From contig CAWKAJ010000001.1 of the NCBI GenBank assembly GCA_963847595.1, positions 186,001-250,000 of the forward strand: a DNA stretch of 64,000 nt, read 5' to 3'. Below the pieces are notes generated by a model. It searched no databases and was not told where the DNA came from. It saw nothing but the letters and a program-made list of their open reading frames with translations. Below, in pieces: positions 17,463-25,596 of the stretch. This DNA is from JACWAE01 sp963847595 (GTDB lineage Bacteria; Chloroflexota; Dehalococcoidia; SZUA-161). Position 1 is the stretch's first letter. Every line of letters starts with the position of its first letter. The position numbers and the translations under genes were made by a program.

Positions 17463-18665
17463 ATGAAAAACAAATTGAAACTACCAGACAAACAGGGCCA
17501 TTACGGCCCTTACGGCGGCAAGTTTGTGCCCGAGACGCTGATGCCCGCCTTGAGCGAGCTGGAATCTGCTTATATTCAGGCTTGCGCAGACCCGAATTTT
17601 CAACGCCAGTTCCACGCGCTTTGCTGCGATTATGCTGGCCGCCCCACCCCGCTCTACCCTGCCCAAAGACTGTCGGAAAAGCTAGGCGGGGCGCAAATCC
17701 TCTTGAAAAGGGAGGACTTACTGCATACAGGCGCCCACAAAATCAACAATGCCCTGGGTCAGGGCCTGCTGGCTCTGCGCATGGGTAAACGCCGCATTAT
17801 AGCGGAGACAGGCGCCGGTCAGCATGGCGTGGCGGCTGCCACCGTATGCGCCATGTTGAAACTGGAATGCGTAGTTTACATGGGTGAAGAGGATATCCAG
17901 CGTCAATCTTTGAATGTTTTCAGAATGAAATTGCTCGGTGCCGATGTGCGCCCCGTTTCATCAGGAAGCCGCACCCTTAAGGATGCTATCAATGAAGCCA
18001 TACGTGACTGGGTAACCAATGTGCGCACTACCCATTACCTGCTGGGCTCGGTCGTAGGTCCCCATCCCTACCCTATGATAGTGCGCGATTTCCAATCGGT
18101 AATCGGTAAGGAGACCAGAGAGCAGATTATGGCGGCTCAGGGCAGGCTCCCCGACTATATAGTTGCCTGCGTGGGCGGTGGCAGCAACGCCATCGGCATC
18201 TTCCACCCATTTGTGAATGACCTGAGCGTAAAGCTCATCGGAGTGGAGGCAGCCGGCCGGGGTATGAAAAATGGTAACCATGCTGCTACCCTGGTGGCTG
18301 GCAGACCGGGTGTACTCCACGGGGCCAAATCATATCTGTTACAGGACAAACACGGCCAGATAAGCGATACGAAAAGTATTGCACCAGGCCTGGACTATCC
18401 CGGTGTTGGCCCTGAGCACAGCTATTACAAGGACATAGGGCGAGCGACATATGTAGCGGTTACAGACAAAGAGGCGTTGGAGGGATTCCAGCTTCTCTCT
18501 ACCACCGAGGGCATAATCCCGGCTCTGGAGCCAGCCCACGCTGTATATTACGCCGCCAAGATTGCGCCGGAACTTAGCCAAGACAAGCTCCTGGTAGTCA
18601 ACATTTCAGGCAGAGGTGACAAGGATATCCCTATTGTAGCCGAGGCATTGGGGGTGGGTTTGTGA
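17463..18665 (+). CDS. trpB: Tryptophan synthase beta chain (TrpB1 type)
   Basis: PLP enzyme joining indole and serine. The 400-residue protein begins GHYGPYGGKFVPETLMPAL, has the PLP lysine in LLHTGAHKINNALGQ, the phosphate loop GGGSNA and the C-terminal NISGRGDKD. It overlaps trpA by GTGA, consistent with a co-translated alpha2beta2 complex. A second, distant TrpB lies just downstream at 19547. Confidence 0.96.
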   Translation: MKNKLKLPDKQGHYGPYGGKFVPETLMPALSELESAYIQACADPNFQRQFHALCCDYAGRPTPLYPAQRLSEKLGGAQILLKREDLLHTGAHKINNALGQGLLALRMGKRRIIAETGAGQHGVAAATVCAMLKLECVVYMGEEDIQRQSLNVFRMKLLGADVRPVSSGSRTLKDAINEAIRDWVTNVRTTHYLLGSVVGPHPYPMIVRDFQSVIGKETREQIMAAQGRLPDYIVACVGGGSNAIGIFHPFVNDLSVKLIGVEAAGRGMKNGNHAATLVAGRPGVLHGAKSYLLQDKHGQISDTKSIAPGLDYPGVGPEHSYYKDIGRATYVAVTDKEALEGFQLLSTTEGIIPALEPAHAVYYAAKIAPELSQDKLLVVNISGRGDKDIPIVAEALGVGL

Positions 18666-19462
18666 GCGAAATCGGGGCTATTTTCAATAAGTCGGGGCAC
18701 AAGGCGCTCATTACCTACGTCACCGTAGGCTATCCCTCTGTAGACGCTACGCAGAAAATAGTCCCTCTGTTGGCATCTTCAGGATGCGACCTCGTGGAGT
18801 TGGGGATACCATTCTCCGACCCCCTGGCGGATGGGACTACGATACAGAAGGCGAGCTATCAGGCGCTGAAGCAAGGAGTTACGCCGGAGCTTTGTCTCCA
18901 AGTGGCCAGCAGGCTGAGGACAAAGACCGACGTGCCGTTGGTGTTTATGACCTATTTCAATCCCGTGCTCAGCTATGGGCTAAACGGCTTCTGCCGTGAT
19001 TGCGCCGAGGCTGGTATCAGCGGGCTGATAATCCCGGACTTGCCCCCCGAGGAAGGAACTGGACTGGAGCGCGCCTCACTGAAGCACGGCCTCGATCTCA
19101 TTTATCTGCTTGCGCCCACGAGTACCGAGGAGCGCATTGACATAGTAGCAGCGAGGTCGCGGGGTTTTATCTACCTGGTTTCAATGACCGGTGTTACAGG
19201 GTCTCGCGACAAGTTACCGCAGGGACTGGAAAGCTTTGTCTCAAGGGTACGACAGAGAACAAGTCTGCCGCTCTGCGTCGGCTTCGGCATATCCAATGTA
19301 GCGCAGGCGCGGCGAGTGGCAAAAGTGGCCGATGGTGTTATCGTGGGCAGCCGTCTGATACAACTTCTCGAAGAGGATGACGCTCCATCGAAGGTACGCT
19401 CTTTTGTCCGCAGCTTGAGGGACGCTTTATCAAACCACGTCAAAAACAATACCAGCAGTTGA
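18662..19462 (+). CDS. trpA: Tryptophan synthase alpha chain
   Basis: Cleaves indole-3-glycerol phosphate to indole for TrpB. The 266-residue protein has the catalytic motifs LVELGIPFSDPLADGTTIQ and GLIIPDLPPEE, and the phosphate site GFGISN and GSRLIQLL. It starts at GTG 18662, overlapping the trpB stop. Confidence 0.95.
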   Translation: MSEIGAIFNKSGHKALITYVTVGYPSVDATQKIVPLLASSGCDLVELGIPFSDPLADGTTIQKASYQALKQGVTPELCLQVASRLRTKTDVPLVFMTYFNPVLSYGLNGFCRDCAEAGISGLIIPDLPPEEGTGLERASLKHGLDLIYLLAPTSTEERIDIVAARSRGFIYLVSMTGVTGSRDKLPQGLESFVSRVRQRTSLPLCVGFGISNVAQARRVAKVADGVIVGSRLIQLLEEDDAPSKVRSFVRSLRDALSNHVKNNTSS

Positions 19463-19546
19463 AATGCAAAAGGAGGCCTATTATGTTATGGTGACCATTA
19501 AGCAAGAAGCTTTAAAATTAAGTCCACAAAACAAAAGGAGGAAGAC

Positions 19547-20902
19547 ATGGACACCAAGGTTATCTTGACTGAGAAAGAGATGCCGACTTCGTGGTACAAC
19601 ATTCAGGCTGACCTGCCGGAGCCTCTGCCGCCGCTGCGACACCCTGGCACCAAGGAGATAACGCGGCTGCCGCCTCCCCTATTCCCCGAGGCGCTCAACG
19701 AGCAGGAGTTCAGCAAGGAGCGCTACATCGAGATACCCGAGGAGGTGCAGGAGATCCTTAAGATGTGGAGACCTACACCTATGATTCGGGCATTGAGGTT
19801 AGAGAAAGCACTGGATACCCCGGCCCACATCTACTACAAGTATGAAGGGGTAAGCCCCGCAGGCAGCCACAAGCTCAACACCGCCGTGGCCCAGGCATAC
19901 TACAACAAGAAAGAGGGAATCAAGCGCCTGGCTACGGAGACTGGCGCTGGCCAGTGGGGCAGCGCCCTTTCCATGGCCTGCCAGTTCTTCGGGCTGGAGT
20001 GCAAGGTCTATATGGTGAAGGTCAGCTATCATCAGAAGCCCTATCGTCGGATACTAATGGAGACCTTCGGGGCCAAGGTTGTGCCCAGCCCCAGCCAGGA
20101 CACCCAGATAGGGCGCAAGATTCTGGAAGAGGACCCGAACTCATCGGGCAGTCTAGGCATCGCCATCAGCGAGGCGTGCGAAGATGCCTTCGGCCGCGAC
20201 GACACCCACTATTCCCTGGGAAGCGTGGTAAATCACGTGCTGCTTCACCAGACTGTAATAGGCCTGGAGTCCAAGAAGCAGCTCGAGAAGATAGGTGTCT
20301 ACCCCGACATGATAGTAGGCTGCATCGGCGGTGGCTCGAACTTTGCGGGCATGTTCCTGCCCTTTGTCAAGGATAAAATTGAAAAGAAGAAGCCAAAGAC
20401 GCAAATCATCTGCGTCGAGCCCACGGCCTGCCCCAGCGTCACCAAGGGCGTCTATGCCTGGGACTTCGGCGACGTATGCGGGATGGCGCCGATTGCGCTG
20501 ATGTACACCCTGGGACATTCCTTCGTGCCTCCTCCGGTGCATGCCGGAGGCCTGCGCTACCATGGCATGGCACCCATCATCAGCCACCTGCATAAGCTGG
20601 GGTTCATTGAGGCCCGTGCTGTGAACCAGATCCCCACCTTCCAGGCGGCAATACAATTCGCCCATGCGGAGGGCATCATACCAGCGCCGGAGCCAGCGCA
20701 CGCCATCAAGGTAGTGATAGACGAAGCCCTCAAGTGCAAGGAGTCGGGCCAGAAGAAGAATATACTGCTTGCCCTGAGCGGACACGGCCACTTCGACCTG
20801 GGAGCTTACGAAAAGTACCTCACAGGACAGCTAGAGGACTTCGAGTATCCCAAGGAGAAGGTTGAGGAAGCGCTCAAGCAACTGCCCAAGATACCGGCGT
20901 AG
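19547..20902 (+). CDS. trpB2: TrpB-like pyridoxal-phosphate enzyme, TrpB2 type
   Basis: A second tryptophan synthase beta chain of 451 residues. It belongs to the long TrpB2 branch, with an extended N-terminus (ILTEKEMPTSWYNIQADLP) and the PLP lysine in YEGVSPAGSHKLNTAVAQ. The TrpB2 family generally works without tight binding to TrpA and may salvage indole or use other indole sources. AAAGGAGGAA (19534-19543) is a strong RBS. It lies 84 bp after trpA, so it may be a separately tuned last gene of the T-box operon. A hairpin terminator follows. Confidence 0.93.
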   Translation: MDTKVILTEKEMPTSWYNIQADLPEPLPPLRHPGTKEITRLPPPLFPEALNEQEFSKERYIEIPEEVQEILKMWRPTPMIRALRLEKALDTPAHIYYKYEGVSPAGSHKLNTAVAQAYYNKKEGIKRLATETGAGQWGSALSMACQFFGLECKVYMVKVSYHQKPYRRILMETFGAKVVPSPSQDTQIGRKILEEDPNSSGSLGIAISEACEDAFGRDDTHYSLGSVVNHVLLHQTVIGLESKKQLEKIGVYPDMIVGCIGGGSNFAGMFLPFVKDKIEKKKPKTQIICVEPTACPSVTKGVYAWDFGDVCGMAPIALMYTLGHSFVPPPVHAGGLRYHGMAPIISHLHKLGFIEARAVNQIPTFQAAIQFAHAEGIIPAPEPAHAIKVVIDEALKCKESGQKKNILLALSGHGHFDLGAYEKYLTGQLEDFEYPKEKVEEALKQLPKIPA

Positions 20903-20939
20903 TTGCTTCGCTGACTCGACTTGAGAACAGGCGATTCCA

Positions 20940-20970
20940 GGGGGCGTCCGCCAGTAGCGGACGCCCCTTA
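20940..20970 (+). terminator. Hairpin terminator after trpB2
   Basis: GGGGCGTCCGC pairs with GCGGACGCCCC around a 5-base loop, followed by TTATTTAAA. It is the likely end of the trp operon and belongs to the hairpin family of 9663-9692. Confidence 0.7.
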
Positions 20971-20989
20971 TTTAAAGCTCATCTAAAAA

Positions 20990-21065
20990 TGGGGTGTACC
21001 CCAATCTCTAAAGTCCCCCCAAGACTGGGATAAAGGGGGTTGAAAATCGGTAATAAACGAACCTC
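20990..21065. repeat. MITE-like repeat, copy 2a (3' half)
   Basis: Holds only the later hairpins (GGGGTGTACCCC, then TCCCCCCAAGACTGGGATAAAGGGGG) and a terminal repeat ending AATAAACGAACCTC. It is followed directly by a fuller copy. Confidence 0.65.
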
Positions 21066-21072
21066 AAAAACT

Positions 21073-21202
21073 GAGATTATTTACTAATGGGGAGTGCAGA
21101 GGGGCTCACCCCTCTGCCAGGGATTTGGGGGTGTCCCCCAAACCTAAAATCCCCCAAGATTGGGGGATAAAGGGGGTTGAAAAGACATTTATAAACGCTC
21201 TC
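21073..21202. mobile_element. MITE-like repeat, copy 2b
   Basis: About 130 bp. The left end is GAGATTATTTACTAATGGGG and the right end is ATTTATAAACGCTCTC, imperfect inverted repeats of each other. The inside has the three hairpins typical of the family. Together with copy 2a it fills the gap between trpB2 and meaB. Confidence 0.7.
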
Positions 21203-21295
21203 TAAGTTTATGCATTGCACTCAAGGGGCAAAGGGTGCTAATATAGACTCTGGTTCAGAGTACTTGAGATGGCACGCAATGAGGAGACCGACGTC

Positions 21296-22291
21296 ATGGA
21301 ATTAGTTGAGAATATGCTTTGTGGCGCCGAGCAGTCACTGTCTCGATTAATTACCTTAGTGGAAATGGATACCCCGGATGTGCCTCAGATAATGAAAAGT
21401 ATACTGCCCAGAACGGGCAGGGCATATTGCATCGGCGTCACCGGCCCCCCGGGCAGTGGTAAGAGCACTCTCGTCGACAAGTTGACCGCTATAGCCAGAT
21501 GCAAAGGGCTATCGGTGGGCATAATAGCAGTTGACCCCACCAGTCCTTTCTCTGGGGGCGCAGTGCTCGGCGACCGCATAAGGATGCAGCAGCACTATCT
21601 GGATGAGGGCGTCTTCATCCGCAGTATGGCGACACGAGGCAGCCTCGGCGGGCTTCCTAAAGCCGCCCGCGCGGTGATAAAGCTTCTGGATGCCTTCGGC
21701 AAGAACCTCATCATAGTTGAGACAGTTGGTGTGGGACAGACCGAGCTGGACATCATGAAGATGGTGGATACCACCGTAGTGGTGCTGTTTCCCGGAGGCG
21801 GAGATGCTATCCAAACCATGAAGGCCGGCCTGATGGAGATCGCCAATATCTTCGTGGTCAATAAAGCGGACCGACCGGGAGCAGACCAACTGGTCGTGGA
21901 GCTTGAGGCAATGCTCTCGCTGAACCCCAGAAACTCCTACTGGCAGGTGCCTGTTTTATGCACCCAGGCAATCAACACCGTGGGCATCGAGGAACTCTAT
22001 CTAGAGATCGAAAGACATCGCAACGTCCTGGAGTCCACAGGACGGCTCTCCGAGCAGCGCCAGAAGCAGAGGAGAGAAGAGCTAATCAAGGCAATCGAGC
22101 AAGGGGTCAGCGAAAGGCTCACCAGGTTAATGCAGAAGGACGAGAACCTGATTGCGCTTTCGGAGAAGGTGGAAAAGGGCGAGCTAGACCCCTATTCTGC
22201 AGCCAGAGATATACTGAGCAACAGAGCCATGCTCAGAGGCTGGTTCGCCAAGCTCGAAAGCGAAGGCAACGGGAAGGGTAAGAAGAAGTAG
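21296..22291 (+). CDS. meaB: MeaB/ArgK-type G3E GTPase
   Basis: G-protein chaperone that loads and protects adenosylcobalamin-dependent acyl-CoA mutases. The 331-residue protein has the P-loop GVTGPPGSGKSTLVDKL, the metal-binding VDPTSPFSGGAVLGDRIRM, the switch motif ETVGVGQTE and the base motif NKADRPGA. ATG 21296 is chosen because GAGGAG lies 9 nt upstream and the MELVENMLCG start matches the family; an upstream in-frame ATG at 21269 has no clear RBS. No mutase gene is nearby, so the client enzyme is encoded elsewhere. Confidence 0.9.
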   Translation: MELVENMLCGAEQSLSRLITLVEMDTPDVPQIMKSILPRTGRAYCIGVTGPPGSGKSTLVDKLTAIARCKGLSVGIIAVDPTSPFSGGAVLGDRIRMQQHYLDEGVFIRSMATRGSLGGLPKAARAVIKLLDAFGKNLIIVETVGVGQTELDIMKMVDTTVVVLFPGGGDAIQTMKAGLMEIANIFVVNKADRPGADQLVVELEAMLSLNPRNSYWQVPVLCTQAINTVGIEELYLEIERHRNVLESTGRLSEQRQKQRREELIKAIEQGVSERLTRLMQKDENLIALSEKVEKGELDPYSAARDILSNRAMLRGWFAKLESEGNGKGKKK

Positions 22292-22360
22292 TCTCGTTTT
22301 CGGGCTCATGCAGTCCAGTCTCATTGGACAACTACTACTCTGAACAGTCAAATAACGAAA

Positions 22361-23191
22361 ATGTCACTAGAGAAATACGCCCTGCCGGCACAATCACCTT
22401 ACTATCTGGAATACCCTGTGAAACTGGAGCCCAGATACGGATACGGGAAAGCGCCTCACGCCAAACTCTATAAGATAATCAATAGAAACAGAGCTGCTTA
22501 CAGGCGCACCCTGGAAAGTTGCCTTAGTCTCAAAGATGACTTTCGGCGTATCGCTCTGGAAACGCCGCCTGAATCCGTTGAACCCTGCTGGTTCAACAAT
22601 TGGCTATCAGCATTGGACTCGGTGGCCCTGTTCTCGCTCCTCTGTCTGCACAATCCCAAAATGTATTTCGAAATAGGTTCAGGTTGGTCCACAAAATTCG
22701 CCCGGAAGGCCATATCCGACCATAAGCTTCGGACAAAGATATTGTCCTTGGACCCGTATCCCAGAGCGGAAATAGATTTGATTTGCGACAGCGTTATCCG
22801 TGAGCCTCTGGAAGATGTAGACTTGAGCATCTTCGATGCACTGGAACCGGGAGACATGCTTTTCGTAGATGGTTCACACCACTGCTGTATGAACTCCGAT
22901 GTCGCCGTTTTTTTCCTGGACGTTTTGCCCCGATTGAAGCCGGGCATATTCGTGGAATTTCATGATGTCTTCCTGCCTTATGATTACCCTGCAGGGTGGA
23001 AAAGCTATTACTCCGAACAATATCTGCTGGCGGTTTACATACTGGCGGAAAGCAGTAAGTTCGACATCGTACTGCCCAACGCCTTTATCACCAATGACGC
23101 AGAGTTGAGCAGCATATTGAATCCTGTCTGGGATGCAACAAACACGCGCGAGCTTACCGAGGGGCTGTCCTTTTGGATTCAGACGAAATAG
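22361..23191 (+). CDS. Class I SAM-dependent methyltransferase-like protein
   Basis: A 276-residue protein with a Rossmann-type SAM motif YFEIGSGWSTKFARKAI, an acidic loop ILSLDPYPRAEID, and the late strand DMLFVDGSHHC, the pattern of the Methyltransf_24 group. EFHDVFLPYDYP follows. The substrate is unknown; relatives act on sugars or small molecules and are often near polysaccharide genes. It lies about 70 bp after meaB, without an obvious functional link. Confidence 0.75.
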   Translation: MSLEKYALPAQSPYYLEYPVKLEPRYGYGKAPHAKLYKIINRNRAAYRRTLESCLSLKDDFRRIALETPPESVEPCWFNNWLSALDSVALFSLLCLHNPKMYFEIGSGWSTKFARKAISDHKLRTKILSLDPYPRAEIDLICDSVIREPLEDVDLSIFDALEPGDMLFVDGSHHCCMNSDVAVFFLDVLPRLKPGIFVEFHDVFLPYDYPAGWKSYYSEQYLLAVYILAESSKFDIVLPNAFITNDAELSSILNPVWDATNTRELTEGLSFWIQTK

Positions 23192-23253
23192 CTCAGTCTA
23201 ATTGATATAATCTAATGAAAACCGGCAGAAATAGAGCTTAGAGGAAAGACGCT

Positions 23254-23406
23254 ATGGGCAAATGGGCAATGTTGATAGGAACAGTTGGCGGCATGGGTTT
23301 GGTTATGCTGTTTGCAGGCAGAGCAGGGCATTGGATCGAGGGCAAGCTCAAAGCACGGCAGCTTCGCCGAAAAAATGAGGGCCAGAAGTTTAAAGAAGCC
23401 CCTTGA
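23254..23406 (+). CDS. Small membrane protein (50 aa)
   Basis: ATG 23254 is preceded by AGAGGAAAG (23239-23247), a good RBS. The product starts MGKWAMLIGTVGGMGLVMLF, one hydrophobic segment, and ends in a basic, polar tail rich in Lys, Arg and Gln. This gives an N-out or N-in single-span protein with a positive cytosolic tail. No family is recognised. The RBS, hydrophobic pattern and clean stop make it more likely real than random. Confidence 0.5.
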   Translation: MGKWAMLIGTVGGMGLVMLFAGRAGHWIEGKLKARQLRRKNEGQKFKEAP

Positions 23407-23488
23407 CCGTCAATCCACACCAGAATTTTTTTAACATCCCCTACCGACCGCAACCGAGGAGAATCGGCCTATTGGATTTCTTGCGCTG

Positions 23489-23529
23489 GTATACCTTTCG
23501 CAGTAGAATATCGCAAGAAGTATAATTTC
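23489..23529. repeat. 41-bp dispersed repeat, copy A
   Basis: Matches 39375-39415 at 34 of 41 positions, with an identical 14-bp core TAGAATATCGCAAG. Here it lies just upstream of the gene at 23564. A further inverted pair TTCTTGCG/CGCAAGAA surrounds its left half. Confidence 0.55.
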
Positions 23530-23563
23530 CTCTGATGGTGTAGGCGGGTGAGGGGAAGACAAA

Positions 23564-24031
23564 GTGGGTAGAACAATACTGGAAGTCATAGTTACTGGTA
23601 GAAGACTCGAAGAAGTACAGAATTTTTTAAACGGTTGGTTTTCGAAAAATGGGTTTGAGGTTAAGGAGTGGTACTCGGATAGCACTCCATTTACTGTACG
23701 CGCCTCATGGTCAGTATTCGGCTTCAAAATTTCGCCGCACATTGGCAGCATTGTTGCAGTGCGGTTTATATCAGTGCCTTTATTGCTAAGGTTTTTTGTG
23801 CCAGGCGGTATTGTTTTAGAAATTAGTCTACAAAAAGAATGGAACAATACTCTGCTTCATGGCGAATTTTATGTTGCAGGAGTGCAATTAGGTGTAGCTG
23901 TGGAGTGGGGTCTCAGCCCTGCCCCCGGTGTGACTATATTTCCTGCAAACGCAAGACACGGATATGAAGCCATGACCAGGTTGTTACAGCAATTGGAGGA
24001 TTTTTCCGGGCAACCTCTTGTCGAGAGATGA
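23564..24031 (+). CDS. Hypothetical protein (155 aa)
   Basis: GTG start with AGGGGAAG about 10 nt upstream. No family is recognised. The protein has an N-terminal beta/alpha pattern (ILEVIVTGRRLEEVQNFLNG), a hydrophobic beta-rich middle (RFISVPLLLRFFVPGGIVLE) and a helical end (YEAMTRLLQQLEDF). The stretch is AT-richer than its neighbours and lies between a dispersed repeat and a tRNA gene, so recent acquisition is possible. Confidence 0.5.
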   Translation: MGRTILEVIVTGRRLEEVQNFLNGWFSKNGFEVKEWYSDSTPFTVRASWSVFGFKISPHIGSIVAVRFISVPLLLRFFVPGGIVLEISLQKEWNNTLLHGEFYVAGVQLGVAVEWGLSPAPGVTIFPANARHGYEAMTRLLQQLEDFSGQPLVER

Positions 24032-24137
24032 ACCTATTCTCAGAAATGGACTACCCCCCTGTAGTGCTTTATGCTGTTTTTAATCCATCTTCAATAAATA
24101 AGCACTCAAATTGACCCACTATCCGATTTCTGCAAAA

Positions 24138-24167
24138 TTGGACTTTTGTTTAATGACATTGTATAAT
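24138..24167 (+). promoter_or_regulatory. Promoter of tRNA-Thr
   Basis: TTGGAC (24138-24143), an 18-bp spacer and a perfect TATAAT (24162-24167), ending 12 bp before the tRNA. Confidence 0.7.
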
Positions 24168-24179
24168 TCCGAACGCAAT

Positions 24180-24251
24180 GCCAGCGTAGCTCAGTGGCAG
24201 AGCAGCGGTTTCGTAAACCGCCGGTCGTCGGTTCAAGTCCGACCGCTGGCT
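24180..24251 (+). tRNA. tRNA-Thr (anticodon CGT)
   Basis: The acceptor stem GCCAGCG pairs with CGCTGGC. The D-loop, the T-arm GTCGG-TTCAAGT-CCGAC and the anticodon loop TTCGTAA are all canonical. Anticodon CGT reads ACG (Thr). CCA is not encoded. Confidence 0.95.
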
Positions 24252-24276
24252 TTGTCTTTACGTAGGAAGGGCACCA

Positions 24277-25137
24277 GTGAAAAAAGTAGCTGTTATCACA
24301 GATAGCACCTGTTGCCTGTCGACTGAGCTCCTAAAGAAATACGATATCAGCGTGGTCCCCATTTACATAGTCTACAGGGGCAAAAGCCTGCGCGATGGAG
24401 TTGATATAAGCCCCGGCGAAGTCTACAAGATCATGCGCAAAAGGAAAGACCTCCCCACCACCTCAACCCCACCTGTAGGAGATTTCCTCGATGCCTATCG
24501 TGCGGCAAGCCAGAAGGCAGAAAGCATACTCTGCATAACCCTCACAAGTTTGCAAAGCAAGGTCTTCGAAGCTGCCATGGTAGCCAAAGAACAGGCCAAG
24601 GAGTTAATGCCGAATACTGCCATTGAGGTCATAGACAGCCGTGCCGTGGCTGGTGCCCTGGGGTTTATCGTGCTTGAGGCTGCCCACGCTGCCAGCCAGG
24701 GAGCTGAGCTACCTAAGATGGCCGATGTGGCGCGTAATATGATCGGCAAAGTAGACCACTTAGCAATGTTAGACACGCTCTACTTCCTTGCCCGAACCGG
24801 CCGCATCGCCAAAGCAGCAGCCTGGGCGGGGTCGCTATTGGATATGAAGCCTGTCGTCGAGCATTCTCCCGCAGTGGGAGAGACAACCCCTGTGGCACGC
24901 CCCAGGACAAGAGCTAAAGCTGTAGAGCTCATGCTGAAGCTTATGGCAGAAAAGGTGGGGAACCGTACTGCTCACGTGATGTGCCATCACGCCGATGAAC
25001 TGGAGGATGGAGAAAAGCTGAAAGTTGAAATCGGAAAAAGGTTCAAATGCGCCGAACTTTATCTTACGGAATTTACTCCAGCCATGGGAATTCATGCGGG
25101 GCCTGGCGTACTTGCTATATCCTTTTGGGCTGACTAG
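24277..25137 (+). CDS. DegV family fatty-acid-binding protein
   Basis: DegV/FakB-type proteins bind fatty acids and can present them to a fatty-acid kinase. The protein of 286 residues begins VAVITDSTCCLSTELL. It has the family motifs TTSTPPVGDFLDAYR and LYFLARTGRIAKAAAWAGSL (lipid pocket) and ends HAGPGVLAISFW. No FakA-like kinase is in the window. The GTG start at 24277 follows AGGAAGG. Confidence 0.9.
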   Translation: MKKVAVITDSTCCLSTELLKKYDISVVPIYIVYRGKSLRDGVDISPGEVYKIMRKRKDLPTTSTPPVGDFLDAYRAASQKAESILCITLTSLQSKVFEAAMVAKEQAKELMPNTAIEVIDSRAVAGALGFIVLEAAHAASQGAELPKMADVARNMIGKVDHLAMLDTLYFLARTGRIAKAAAWAGSLLDMKPVVEHSPAVGETTPVARPRTRAKAVELMLKLMAEKVGNRTAHVMCHHADELEDGEKLKVEIGKRFKCAELYLTEFTPAMGIHAGPGVLAISFWAD

Positions 25138-25300
25138 AAGGCCCACTTACTGCAGCAAGGGGAGTAAGCGTCCTGCTGACTCGGGCGGAGAATCTTTGAA
25201 CAAATGAGACAAAGGTCAAAAGAAGGACGCTGATAGCAGAAATAGTTACGACGATATCGTAAGGAAGCAAGGTTATCAGGGCTCGATGTTCCTCAGTCAA
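25115..25300 (-). CDS. Possible small membrane protein (61 aa)
   Basis: TTG at 25300 is preceded by GGAGG (25306-25310 on the plus strand as CCTCC) at a 5-nt spacing, a very good RBS. The product begins MTEEHRALITLLPYDIVVTI and continues hydrophobic for about 15 residues, giving one likely membrane segment and a basic tail. The last 23 bp overlap the end of the degV gene on the other strand. No family is recognised; the RBS and the membrane segment are the only support. Confidence 0.35.
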   Translation of the reverse strand: MTEEHRALITLLPYDIVVTISAISVLLLTFVSFVQRFSARVSRTLTPLAAVSGPSSQPKRI

Positions 25301-25350
25301 GATTTCCTCCTATCCGTGGCCCGGGGCGTAAGAAGCAGTAGCTATAACGA

Positions 25351-25596
25351 TTAACGTCCGTACTTGATTTCCTGGGCAAGCTGTTTGGTTTGCTCAAGCA
25401 GCGTATAAACACTCACGTCGCCCAAATCTTTAGACAACTTGCTGATGGGGCTCTCTACAAGTTCCTCACTGGTGAAAACATCGAGTAAGCTATCCGTACT
25501 CTTATCATCTTTTTTAGCGCTCTTCGCCTGAGCCGGATCTGCTACTACGACTTTATCGGCACTGCCTTTAGGAGCCTGAGGGTTATTTTCTGCCAT
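25351..25596 (-). CDS. Hypothetical acidic protein (81 aa)
   Basis: ATG 25596 follows AAGGAGGC at about 8 nt. The N-terminus (MAENNPQAPKG) is Ala/Lys-rich and probably disordered. The C-terminal half (SLLDVFTSEELVESPISKLS, then DVSVYTLLEQTKQLAQEI) looks like two helices. No family is recognised. There are no membrane segments, so a cytosolic, possibly scaffold-like role is a guess only. Confidence 0.6.
   Translation of the reverse strand: MAENNPQAPKGSADKVVVADPAQAKSAKKDDKSTDSLLDVFTSEELVESPISKLSKDLGDVSVYTLLEQTKQLAQEIKYGR

Noticed and set aside
20153..20791. 212-aa minus-strand frame opposite trpB2
   Set aside because: A shadow of the trpB2 coding strand, without RBS or recognisable motifs.
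21269..21295. Upstream ATG of meaB at 21269
   Set aside because: It lacks an RBS, while ATG 21296 has GAGGAG at 9 nt and matches the usual family N-terminus.
23431..23847. 138-aa minus-strand frame near 23.6 kb
   Set aside because: Mostly antisense to the better-supported 155-aa gene. Its last part is a translation of the 41-bp dispersed repeat.
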